Of a DNA stretch of 47,244 nucleotides, positions 40,772-47,244 are shown piece after piece (within the stretch, counting starts at the first letter, position 1; each line of letters starts with the position of its first letter). Below the pieces are notes generated by a model. That model saw nothing but the letters and a program-made list of their open reading frames with translations. It searched no databases and was not told the DNA's origin. The stretch is from an uncultured Bacilli bacterium. GTDB lineage: Bacteria; Bacillota_I; Bacilli_A; RF39; UBA660. The stretch lies in the NCBI GenBank assembly GCA_910587065.1, contig CAJUMA010000008.1:1-47244 (forward strand), in the 5' to 3' direction. The position numbers were made by a program, and so were the translations under genes.

Positions 40772-41308
40772 ACAAGATAATACTTCAAAATAAGGAAGAT
40801 TCTTTTTTTGATGTTCATCATAATAATTAGAAGAAATTGTTAAGTTTCCTCCGGGATAATCATGTTTACATATATATATTTGATTATTTGAAAAAACCTT
40901 ATCTCCTACATGATAAAACGTTGATGAGTTAAAGTCTTCAACATAATAAGATTTTATATCATACGTTGACTTGCAATAGCAAGTTAATACTTTTCCAGAA
41001 AAAGCTTCTCCGTTTGTTGGATTTATGATTATATCATCATAGTCGCTTTCTGATAAAAGCAAACCTTTTTTTATAAGCGAGGAGATCTCTTGGTGATAAC
41101 ATGCTTGTCCTTTATTTTTTACGTCATCCTTTATTTTTTCTCCGTATTTATTAGCTGCAAGCTCTATTTCTGTTATTTTTGAACTATAGTTATCACGCCT
41201 AACATCTAAAAGAATTGTTGAATATGCAGGTACAGCCAAAGCAAATAAAATAGCCAACACAACCAAAATAGCTAATAATTCAACCATTGTAAAACCATTT
41301 TTTTTCAT
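40769..41308 (-). CDS. Type IV pilin-like protein (prepilin N-terminus)
   Basis: A 179-residue protein with a class III signal: MKKNG-FTMVELLAILVVLAILFALAVP. Predicted cleavage is after Gly5, with Glu10 in place and a hydrophobic helix at 6-28. The globular domain has four Cys (LTCYC, YICKHD, C-terminal LSC) and no recognisable family. It could be a ComGC/ComGD-like competence pseudopilin, or a stand-alone surface pilin; no comGA or prepilin peptidase is in the window. GAGGTGGCTG supports the start. Confidence 0.82.
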   Translation of the reverse strand: MKKNGFTMVELLAILVVLAILFALAVPAYSTILLDVRRDNYSSKITEIELAANKYGEKIKDDVKNKGQACYHQEISSLIKKGLLLSESDYDDIIINPTNGEAFSGKVLTCYCKSTYDIKSYYVEDFNSSTFYHVGDKVFSNNQIYICKHDYPGGNLTISSNYYDEHQKKNLPYFEVLSC

Positions 41309-41352
41309 TCAGCCACCTCATTATCTAGTATTAGTATATCATAAAAATAAAT

Positions 41353-41382
41353 AAAAGGAGGATATTAAAAATCCTTCTTTAC
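41353..41382 (-). terminator. Second terminator-like hairpin upstream of the pilin gene
   Basis: AAAGAAGGAT/ATCCTCCTTT with one mismatch, followed by TATTTATTTTT on the minus strand. It lies 20 nt after the cdaR terminator and may insulate the pilin gene from cdaA-cdaR transcription. Confidence 0.55.
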
Positions 41383-41401
41383 ATTCTCATATTCTCTCAA
41401 G

Positions 41402-41423
41402 AAAAAAAGAGTTAGTACTCTTT
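41402..41423 (-). terminator. Intrinsic terminator of cdaA-cdaR
   Basis: AAAGAGT/ACTCTTT stem (41423-41417 with 41412-41406) with a 4-nt loop, then T's. It overlaps the cdaR stop. Confidence 0.8.
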
Positions 41424-42783
41424 ATTTTCTTTGAGATATCGTTACAGTTATTTCCGTTTTTACAGGTTGTACTGTAATTAATTCTGATGAAGATGATATT
41501 TTTACTGGAACCTGATAAGTTCCTGGCTTTAATCCCGATAAGTCAACAGTTACGGTTATTCCTTTTATTATATCATCATCGTTTATTACTGATGATACAC
41601 CAGTTACAATTACATCTATGTTTTTATTTTCCTGACTAGCTCCAGCAGATAAGTTTTCACCTAAATTAGCATGTAACACTGGGACTTCTGCAATGGTTCT
41701 TTGTTCAGCATCACCAACAGTAACTGCAACTTGCGTAGTTGTTTCGCTTAAATATCTTACTCCGCTTGGTTTTGTTAATGTTACAGAAATAGTTTTATTA
41801 GCATCCAAATTATTAATACTAATAGGAGCTTCAATGTATGGTATTTTATCAACTGATTCTTTATCTCCATAAACTTCAACTTCTTTGATTGTGGAGATTG
41901 CTGATCCAATTGCTTTACCATTAGTCATAGTTCCATTTGTTATAACTTTTACAGTCTTAGTAGCATGATATGAATCAACTGTTACTTTAGCTTTTACTTT
42001 TGATGGTACCATTTCAACATTGTCTAATTTATTACCATTAGCATCGTAGGCAACTAAACCAACATTCTCAATTGTTTCTTCGGCTGATTCTTTTGATTTT
42101 ATTTGAGAGGCATCAACCAATGCTTTAACTACAGCTACTTTATCAAGTATCTCTTGTGATGATTTTACAACTACTTCATTTGTATCTAACACTACATCAG
42201 ATACACTTAGTTTAGAATCCATTCGATCTTCATTTAATAAATCATAATAAAGATTTCTCTTTTGTGATACTTTCTCACTTATTTTTACAGTTACAGTGGA
42301 AGGATCTAATTTATAATCAGCACTTGAGCCCGAATGATTATATTTAAAATCAACTTTATAAGTTCCAACACCATATTTGGATAAGTCAAGTTTTACTTCA
42401 TGATCTCCAAGTTGAGTAGCCAAGTATATACTTGATTTGCTACCAATAAGAGTAATATCAACAGTTTCTGGAACCCCTTCTATGACGTATGCTTCCTCAT
42501 TGTATAAAACATTGACTTTTTGATCTCTTAATATTTCAGCATTATTTTCTGTAAGATTGATTACTTGTGAATCAACAAGTACAAATAATCCAATGGCACA
42601 AATAAGAGATAAATATATTAAGACATTTGGTCTATTTAATATTTTTTCTAATTTTCCTGAGTTTTCTTTAGAGATTTCACCTAATTTATAAATAATACGA
42701 CTTACTGGTGTAACAATTAGTTTATCAATTATTTTGTAAATTAATCTTATTAGTAATATGAAAGGCTTAAATATTTTACTCAT
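41422..42783 (-). CDS. cdaR: CdaR, YbbR-domain regulator of diadenylate cyclase
   Basis: A 453-residue extracytoplasmic protein. An amphipathic and charged N-terminal region of about 50 residues precedes one membrane helix (LIYLSLICAIGLFVLVDSQ). Four YbbR-type beta domains follow on the outside (ending with PVLHANL..., GLKPGTYQVPVKI). In Bacillota CdaR binds CdaA and modulates c-di-AMP synthesis in response to wall or osmotic state. It overlaps cdaA. The ATG at 42783 is preferred over a GTG at 42792. glmM, usually third in this operon, is not adjacent. Confidence 0.92.
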   Translation of the reverse strand: MSKIFKPFILLIRLIYKIIDKLIVTPVSRIIYKLGEISKENSGKLEKILNRPNVLIYLSLICAIGLFVLVDSQVINLTENNAEILRDQKVNVLYNEEAYVIEGVPETVDITLIGSKSSIYLATQLGDHEVKLDLSKYGVGTYKVDFKYNHSGSSADYKLDPSTVTVKISEKVSQKRNLYYDLLNEDRMDSKLSVSDVVLDTNEVVVKSSQEILDKVAVVKALVDASQIKSKESAEETIENVGLVAYDANGNKLDNVEMVPSKVKAKVTVDSYHATKTVKVITNGTMTNGKAIGSAISTIKEVEVYGDKESVDKIPYIEAPISINNLDANKTISVTLTKPSGVRYLSETTTQVAVTVGDAEQRTIAEVPVLHANLGENLSAGASQENKNIDVIVTGVSSVINDDDIIKGITVTVDLSGLKPGTYQVPVKISSSSELITVQPVKTEITVTISQRK

Positions 42784-43591
42784 CTTCTTCACTCATCCCT
42801 TCATCTGCATCATAGAAAACTTCTGCTTTTGGTCTTAATTCATCTAATACCATTGCTCTAAAGTCGTCTAATGTTAAATTGTAATGTAGATAATTATCAC
42901 ACGCAATACTTATTCTTCCCGTCTCTTCAGAAACCACTAATGCAATAGCATCCGTTTCTTCAGCAACTCCTAAAGCTGCTCTATGACGTGTTCCAAGTTT
43001 TTTATTAACGTTAGGATTCATACTTGTTTTAAATACAGCTCCTGCACAAGTTACTTTATCACCTTGGATAATTACTCCACCATCATGTAATGGATTTGGG
43101 GGTAGAAATATAGCTTCTAGTAATTGGCTGGATATGTCGGCATATAACTTTGTAGTTGGTGTTATATATTCTTGAAGCGACATATTTCTTTCAATAACAA
43201 TTAAAGCCCCAATTCTTTGTTTCTTTAAATGTTCAATAGCTGTCATTAATTCATAAACTACTTTTTCTCTTTCGTCAACAGTCAATATTTTGTGACGTCC
43301 AAGTAATTGAGTTCTACCAATTTGTTCTAAAACGTTACGTATTTCTGGCTGGAATATTACAATTAATGCAATAGGTCCCCAAGATACTACATATTCCAAT
43401 ATTACACCAACGGTATAAAGATGAATTAAATTACTAATAAATTTGATAAATATTAATAATATTACACCTTTAAAGATTAAAACCATTTTTACATTATTTT
43501 TAAGATTCTTTAATAAGAAGTATAGCATTGCCCAAACAATACATATATCTAATATTTTTGTTATTAAACTCCATGCACTTGCTAGTGTCAT
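42776..43591 (-). CDS. cdaA: Diadenylate cyclase CdaA
   Basis: Makes cyclic di-AMP from two ATP; controls potassium and wall homeostasis. It has 271 residues: three N-terminal membrane helices, a coiled-coil linker, and the DAC domain. The active site has GTRHRAALG (RHR at 202-204), and HDGG at Asp170-Gly171-Gly172 where nearly all family members have DGA. The acidic C-terminus ends GMSEEDE. AGTGAGGTGACC supports the start. Confidence 0.95.
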   Translation of the reverse strand: MTLASAWSLITKILDICIVWAMLYFLLKNLKNNVKMVLIFKGVILLIFIKFISNLIHLYTVGVILEYVVSWGPIALIVIFQPEIRNVLEQIGRTQLLGRHKILTVDEREKVVYELMTAIEHLKKQRIGALIVIERNMSLQEYITPTTKLYADISSQLLEAIFLPPNPLHDGGVIIQGDKVTCAGAVFKTSMNPNVNKKLGTRHRAALGVAEETDAIALVVSEETGRISIACDNYLHYNLTLDDFRAMVLDELRPKAEVFYDADEGMSEEDE

Positions 43592-43622
43592 AAGGTCACC
43601 TCACTATTTTATATTATTGATT

Positions 43623-43649
43623 AAAAAAATGCATATCAGAAATGCATTT
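43623..43649 (-). terminator. Intrinsic terminator of the small membrane-protein gene
   Basis: AAATGCAT/ATGCATTT stem (43649-43642 with 43634-43627), then TTTT. It includes the gene's stop codon and precedes cdaA. Confidence 0.8.
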
Positions 43650-43923
43650 AATTTTGTTCTATTTCAGGCACTTCAGGCTGATTATTTTCAGTTTCAGTAA
43701 CTTGTGAAACTTGTTCAGTAACGTTATCAACAGAAACTGGTGTTGCTACATTTTGGATATCAGGTTGATACTCTAATGTTTCAACTGCTCTTTGTTCATT
43801 AACTATTTCTTGACGATATTGTTTGTACTTCTTTTTGTCCATCATGTAACCAAACAATCCTAGAAGTAAAACAACTGCTGCCACGATGAATAGAATATAA
43901 TTTGAGACGATAAATTCTAACAT
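43648..43923 (-). CDS. Small single-pass membrane protein
   Basis: A 91-residue protein with one membrane helix (about 9-27), a basic cytosolic juxtamembrane stretch (MDKKKYKQYRQE), and a disordered acidic tail rich in Gln, Val, Glu and Pro (VTEQVSQVTETENNQP). No family recognised. The topology suggests a cytosolic tail or a membrane anchor for a partner. It has its own promoter and terminator. AAAGGGGAATG supports the start. Confidence 0.75.
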   Translation of the reverse strand: MLEFIVSNYILFIVAAVVLLLGLFGYMMDKKKYKQYRQEIVNEQRAVETLEYQPDIQNVATPVSVDNVTEQVSQVTETENNQPEVPEIEQN

Positions 43924-43949
43924 TTCACATTCCCCTTTATTATATTAAC

Positions 43950-43978
43950 ATTTTAGCATGTAAGGAAAATAATTACAA
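43950..43978 (-). promoter_or_regulatory. Promoter of the small membrane-protein gene
   Basis: The -35 TTGTAA (43978-43973), a 17-nt spacer ending in TGC, and the -10 TAAAAT (43955-43950). Confidence 0.72.
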
Positions 43979-43979
43979 G

Positions 43980-45047
43980 TTAGTTTATGGTAATAGTTTT
44001 ATTTTTAGGTTGAATCTCGATATGAGTATTTCCATCATTTACAATAATTTCTTCACCATTTAAATATCTATAAACAGTTTGGTCACTTCTTTCCTTTTTC
44101 TCCCAAGTTATTGGCACAGCATATCCGTTACTTATAAAATATCCTGTACCTGATCCAATATTATTTATAGTTTGTCTACCTTTATAATCATATGTTGAAT
44201 TACTTACTTGATATGTAATGATATTTTTAACAGTGTATTGATTCTTTGTTACATAATCTGTGTGAGCTATATTATTTTGAAATCTTTTATAATTTTTTGA
44301 CTCAGCGTCATAAACAAATGAGGTGTTTTTAGAATTTGAGAATATTATGTGTACATTGTTTGCAGAAATAGCGCCTTCTTTTGTGCTTAAATCAATTTCT
44401 TCAACGCTATAATTTAGTAACAATTTTTTATTTGTTGTATCTCGATATTTTCTTGCTGTAATTCTTTCATTTATTTTTGACATTGAAGTAAAAGCCGTAT
44501 GTTCATAAGCAAGGCCAATCGATTTATCACGGAAAGTACCATCACCATCCAAATCATTTACACCTAAAGATTTTATATCTCTTAGTGCTTCTGGAGAACC
44601 TCCGATATGCATGTATACTGCATCATTTTCTAAAGCATAGTCTAAAAAATAAGCTCTTGAAGATCTGATTGTGCCAATTCTTTCAGGCATTACATCTTTA
44701 AAAACACCCATCAAACGCGTAATGCCACCTTCAGTAATTATTTCATAAACAATATAAGCATCTTGAATACCTGATTGATATCCCCAAACAGTCTTTATGT
44801 TATTAATCATTACAGCACGATTACGTGTTTTGGAATTGGGATTTACAATATTTAGTTTATTTTCTTCTTCAACTTTTACTTCTTGATTAGAACTATTAAA
44901 TAAATCTAGAGGTTGATTTTTCTTCTTATTGAATAGGAAAAAGCATATAGTAACAATTATGATAATTAATATAGCAGCTCCTACAAAAATTATCATATTT
45001 TTATTTTTTTGTGTTTTTTTATTTTTATTTTTGTTTTTTTTTGTCAT
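43980..45047 (-). CDS. DUF3048 (YerB-like) membrane-anchored protein
   Basis: A 355-residue exported protein. The N-terminus is strongly basic (runs of Lys and Asn), then one membrane helix (about 19-40), no lipobox. Two DUF3048 domains follow, with NRAVMINN, IVYEIITEGGITRLMGVF and the diagnostic PERIGTIRSSRAYF. Relatives are often lipoproteins near competence or wall genes. Codons 2-4 contain nine consecutive A's. GGTGAGTATTT supports the start. Confidence 0.87.
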   Translation of the reverse strand: MTKKNKNKNKKTQKNKNMIIFVGAAILIIIIVTICFFLFNKKKNQPLDLFNSSNQEVKVEEENKLNIVNPNSKTRNRAVMINNIKTVWGYQSGIQDAYIVYEIITEGGITRLMGVFKDVMPERIGTIRSSRAYFLDYALENDAVYMHIGGSPEALRDIKSLGVNDLDGDGTFRDKSIGLAYEHTAFTSMSKINERITARKYRDTTNKKLLLNYSVEEIDLSTKEGAISANNVHIIFSNSKNTSFVYDAESKNYKRFQNNIAHTDYVTKNQYTVKNIITYQVSNSTYDYKGRQTINNIGSGTGYFISNGYAVPITWEKKERSDQTVYRYLNGEEIIVNDGNTHIEIQPKNKTITIN

Positions 45048-45087
45048 AAATACTCACCAACCATATGATACCACACTTAAATAATTA

Positions 45088-45116
45088 TTGAAAGAGACTA
45101 TTTATTCTGTTATAAT
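45088..45116 (+). promoter_or_regulatory. Promoter of the lipoprotein gene
   Basis: The -35 TTGAAA (45088-45093), a 17-nt spacer and the -10 TATAAT (45111-45116). The gene starts 27 nt downstream, with GGGAGGG as ribosome-binding site. Confidence 0.82.
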
Positions 45117-45142
45117 TTAGGTAGCAATGGGAGGGTTATAAT

Positions 45143-46237
45143 ATGGACCAAAAAATGATGAAAACTTTAGGCATCGTCATAGCAAGTTTTGTCGTATTTA
45201 TATTAGTGCTATTTTTTATATCAAGCTGCTCTAGTAATAAATATACCTATGACAAACTAGAAGAAAAAATGATGCAAGTAGCAAAAAAATATTATGAAGA
45301 GAATGAAAAAGAATTACCGAGCCAAGATAAGGATACTAGATCATATACTTTAAAAAAAATGATAAGCGATGAGAGAATCCAAGAATTAACAGAACTTTTT
45401 AATGATGAAAATATTAAATGTGATGGAAATGTTACTGTTACTAATAATAATGGACATTTTGTTTATACGCCTTATTTAACTTGCGGTAAAGACTATCAAA
45501 CAACATATCTTAAAAATAAAATTGTTGAAAATAGTTTAGTTGAATCTGGTCCAGGATTATATGAAACTGCTGATGAATATATATTCCGTGGAGATGTAAA
45601 AAATAACTATGTAAGTTTTTCAGGTAAAACTTTTAGAATTATAAGAATTAATGAAGATGGTACGATTAGATTAATTGATAATGATGGGATATCCGAAGTT
45701 GTATGGGATAGTAAATATAACACAACTGTTCACGATTCTAGAGGTATTAATGATTATATTGTTTCTGAAAACTTATATGCTAATATTAAAACTGTTAGTG
45801 ATAATTATTATAATAATAATAGGGTTTGGAGCGATGATGCACGAAACTATATAACCACGCAAACTTTATGTATTGGGAAGAGAAGCAAAGCTGATACAAC
45901 AAAAGATGGATCTGCCGAGTGTTCTTTAAAACTTGAGAATCAATTATTTGGTTCCCTTGCAGTTTATGAATACTTACAAGCAAGTTTGGATATAAATTGT
46001 AAATCAACAGTTTCTGCTGCTTGTACTAATTATAATTGGTTCACATCAATCCCAAGCGGTTTTTGGACTGCAACTGCGGATGTACAAACTACTGATAATG
46101 TCTATACTCTTTACAAAAAGCCTCAATCTTCATTATGTAATTCATACAGTCATTTAAATGTTGTATTTAATATAAATAACAATGTAGTGTATGTTAGTGG
46201 AGACGGGACAAAAAAGGACCCATACGTATTTAAATAA
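45143..46237 (+). CDS. Predicted surface lipoprotein
   Basis: A 364-residue exported protein. The N-terminal hydrophobic stretch (about 8-28) ends in FFISSCSS, an acceptable lipobox with Cys29. A helical charged segment follows, then a beta-rich domain: YIFRGDVKNNYVSFSGKTFRIIRIN, DGTIRLIDNDG, a TSIPSGFWTATAD segment, and a terminal SGDGTKKDPYVFK. This layout (YIF.G...NYV.F.GK.(F/W)RI.RIN...GDGT..NPYV) recurs in surface proteins and pseudopilins of gut Bacillota; function unknown. Several Cys in the ectodomain may form disulphides. Confidence 0.8.
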   Translation: MDQKMMKTLGIVIASFVVFILVLFFISSCSSNKYTYDKLEEKMMQVAKKYYEENEKELPSQDKDTRSYTLKKMISDERIQELTELFNDENIKCDGNVTVTNNNGHFVYTPYLTCGKDYQTTYLKNKIVENSLVESGPGLYETADEYIFRGDVKNNYVSFSGKTFRIIRINEDGTIRLIDNDGISEVVWDSKYNTTVHDSRGINDYIVSENLYANIKTVSDNYYNNNRVWSDDARNYITTQTLCIGKRSKADTTKDGSAECSLKLENQLFGSLAVYEYLQASLDINCKSTVSAACTNYNWFTSIPSGFWTATADVQTTDNVYTLYKKPQSSLCNSYSHLNVVFNINNNVVYVSGDGTKKDPYVFK

Positions 46238-46258
46238 GCATAGTGATATGCTTTTTTT
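46236..46258 (+). terminator. Intrinsic terminator of the lipoprotein gene
   Basis: AAGCATA-GTGA-TATGCTT followed by a T-run on the plus strand, immediately after the stop codon. Confidence 0.85.
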
Positions 46259-46618
46259 ATTTTAAAATATAGTAATTTTTATTTGTTCTTTTATAAGTTC
46301 TTAAATGTCGTTATAACCTTTATTTTTGGGCGTTTACGACATTTTTGTTTTTGGAGGATATTCTTATAAATTGTTATAACTCATTGTATTTTAACTTTCA
46401 AAAGTAGTAAATTAGTAGTAAAAATTTAGAAATCTTTTAGAGTATTAATTTTAAATATTAAAAAAAAGTAACTTTTATCAGTTACTTCAGCGCAAAACAA
46501 ATGATTCTTGTTCCCCAAAAATTATTTCCACAAATTAAGCATTGCCAGTTATTTTGCTAACATCTATTTTGTTAGTCAATAAAAGAACAAAAGGAATATT
46601 ATAACTAATCTATTTCTC
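46238..46618. other. 381-bp intergenic region without a supported gene
   Basis: The region holds a plus-strand terminator (46236-46258), an inverted repeat AAATGTCGT...ACGACATTT (46303-46311 with 46336-46344, 24-nt loop, T-rich flank), the minus-strand terminator at 46460-46488 and the short inverted repeat CTAACA...TGTTAG near 46557-46575. I see no ORF with a ribosome-binding site and no tRNA. Confidence 0.5.
46460..46488 (-). terminator. Intrinsic terminator downstream of the repeat protein
   Basis: AAGTAAC (46487-46481) pairs with GTTACTT (46473-46467), 7-nt loop, then T's on the minus strand. It lies about 130 nt after the stop of the terminal repeat-protein gene. Confidence 0.7.
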
Positions 46619-47244
46619 TTACTTTAAGCAAAGTATATTTAAATTACCTACACTAGCGGTTTGCCCAGCTATCTTTGAATCAAAAACACTTGCATACCAT
46701 GTAAGTGTACCGCCACTTCCTATCCTATCAGAATATAATGCCGTAGAATTAGAAAAAGTTATTTTATTTACACCAATAAAAATATAAATGCTACAGCCTG
46801 AAGGTATAGTTCTAACATTTGTTGTATTACCAAGTTTTTCTGTGGATGTAATAGTTCCGCCAGTATATGTTCCAGTTACACCAAAGATTGTTTTCCCGTT
46901 GGCTATGTTAGAGGCTACTAAGTTAGAATCTCCTTTTATGGTTTGAGTTCCTGATAAATATTGACCTGATGCTATTGTTTGGTTACTTTTCCCAGGGGTG
47001 TATGTTGCTGCCCCTTTACTTGAAATTGTACCAGTTATCTTACTTCCATTAACATAGGCTGTTTTTCCACTTAAGATATTTCCGGCTACGGCATTTGCAT
47101 CACTTGTGTATGTACCTGATATTCCAAATATACTCTTTCCTTTAGCTATATTAGCAGCAACTAAGTTAGAATCTCCTTTTATTGTTTGTGCACCACTTAA
47201 GTATTGACCTGATGCTATTGTTTGGTTACTTGTTCCAGGGGTGT
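46619..47244 (-). CDS. Repeat-containing phage-tail-like surface protein (C-terminal part)
   Basis: The frame is open for 208 codons from the window edge to the stop at 46619-46621; the N-terminus lies outside. The protein is made of 81-residue repeats containing KGDSNLVAANIAKGKSIFG, GTYTSDANAVAGNILSGKTA, YVNGSKITGTISSKG and YTPGKSNQTIASGQYL. The last ~65 residues form a unique cap (STEKLGNTTNVRTIPSGC ... NLNILCLK). Repeats with AYVNGxKxTGTM are common in phage tail or fibre proteins and surface proteins of gut Bacillota. I infer an extracellular adhesin or tail-like fibre. There are no neighbouring phage genes to choose between them. Confidence 0.78.
   Translation of the reverse strand, partial: TPGTSNQTIASGQYLSGAQTIKGDSNLVAANIAKGKSIFGISGTYTSDANAVAGNILSGKTAYVNGSKITGTISSKGAATYTPGKSNQTIASGQYLSGTQTIKGDSNLVASNIANGKTIFGVTGTYTGGTITSTEKLGNTTNVRTIPSGCSIYIFIGVNKITFSNSTALYSDRIGSGGTLTWYASVFDSKIAGQTASVGNLNILCLK
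46881..47244 (-). repeat. 243-bp tandem coding repeat (81 residues)
   Basis: Sequence from 46922 recurs at 47165, an offset of exactly 243 bp, and the similarity also reaches left to 46881 (recurs at 47124). Over the visible 80-nt overlap about 70 positions match by eye. One full unit and two partial units are in view; the array continues beyond the window. Confidence 0.8.

Noticed and set aside
45000..45047. Nine-A tract in codons 2-4 of the DUF3048 gene as a phase-variation site
   Set aside because: Such short runs are common in AT-rich Lys/Asn codons; the adjacent codons are also A-rich and nothing shows length variation.
46303..46344. AAATGTCGT...ACGACATTT as an attachment site or ncRNA
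   Set aside because: A single inverted repeat with a long loop and no integrase or second copy; a weak secondary terminator is more likely.
1..47244. Mycoplasma-type genetic code (TGA as Trp)
   Set aside because: TGA ends adk and map exactly at the expected ends, with the downstream gene overlapping; Trp is encoded by TGG.
1..47244. tRNA genes, rRNA genes, CRISPR arrays, insertion sequences
   Set aside because: No cloverleaf, repeat-spacer array, transposase or terminal inverted repeats were seen.

Overview
The window is a chromosomal segment of a low-GC Bacillota. All recognisable genes use Bacilli/Clostridia-type families, Shine-Dalgarno sites close to AGGAGG, and TGA as a true stop (for example adk and map), so the code is 11 and not the Mycoplasma code. 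Very high AT, tight gene packing, loss of rpmD, and phage-tail-like or sortase-like surface proteins suggest an uncultivated host-associated lineage such as the gut RF39/Erysipelotrichia-like Bacilli. That placement is inference.

Region 1 (1-330, minus strand) holds the N-terminus of a secreted protein. Its promoter carries 17 consecutive A's between the -35 and -10 elements, which resembles a phase-variation switch. Region 2 (334-14452, minus) is the complete S10-spc-alpha superoperon: rpsJ, rplC, rplD, rplW, rplB, rpsS, rplV, rpsC, rplP, rpmC, rpsQ, rplN, rplX, rplE, rpsN, rpsH, rplF, rplR, rpsE, rplO, secY, adk, map, infA, rpmJ, rpsM, rpsK, rpoA, rplQ. It has one good promoter, a structured leader of about 130 nt, and a terminator after rplQ. 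rpmD is absent, L3 carries a long acidic tail, and the Adk P-loop is atypical.

Region 3 (14.5-22.6 kb) contains accessory and envelope genes: a polyprenyl-phosphate glycosyltransferase, an SDR oxidoreductase, a probably frameshifted XRE regulator, two membrane proteins of unknown role, a broken histidine-phosphatase-like gene, an SPL-like radical SAM protein, an exported glucosaminidase-like protein, and a surface protein with a sortase-like tail. A second, degenerate copy of the Region 1 promoter/leader lies at 21339-21368, ahead of a 19-codon ORF. Region 4 (22.6-34.1 kb) has DUF1653, pnp and rpsO, three tandem SAM-methyltransferase-like paralogues, a DUF1016 nuclease-like protein, comEC/comEA and the M16 peptidase pair ymfH/ymfF.

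Region 5 (34.2-46.3 kb) has deoD, a DUF4097 protein with a membrane-bound XRE regulator, a metal-exporter-like permease, a short XRE regulator with a perfect operator-like palindrome, a phosphohexomutase with gpmI, a pseudopilin, the cyclic-di-AMP pair cdaA/cdaR, a small membrane protein, a DUF3048 protein and a lipoprotein. The window closes with the C-terminus of an 81-residue-repeat, phage-tail-like protein (46619-47244). Most transcription runs on the minus strand. Many stop codons sit inside or beside intrinsic-terminator stems, so transcription units can be delimited unusually well from sequence alone.
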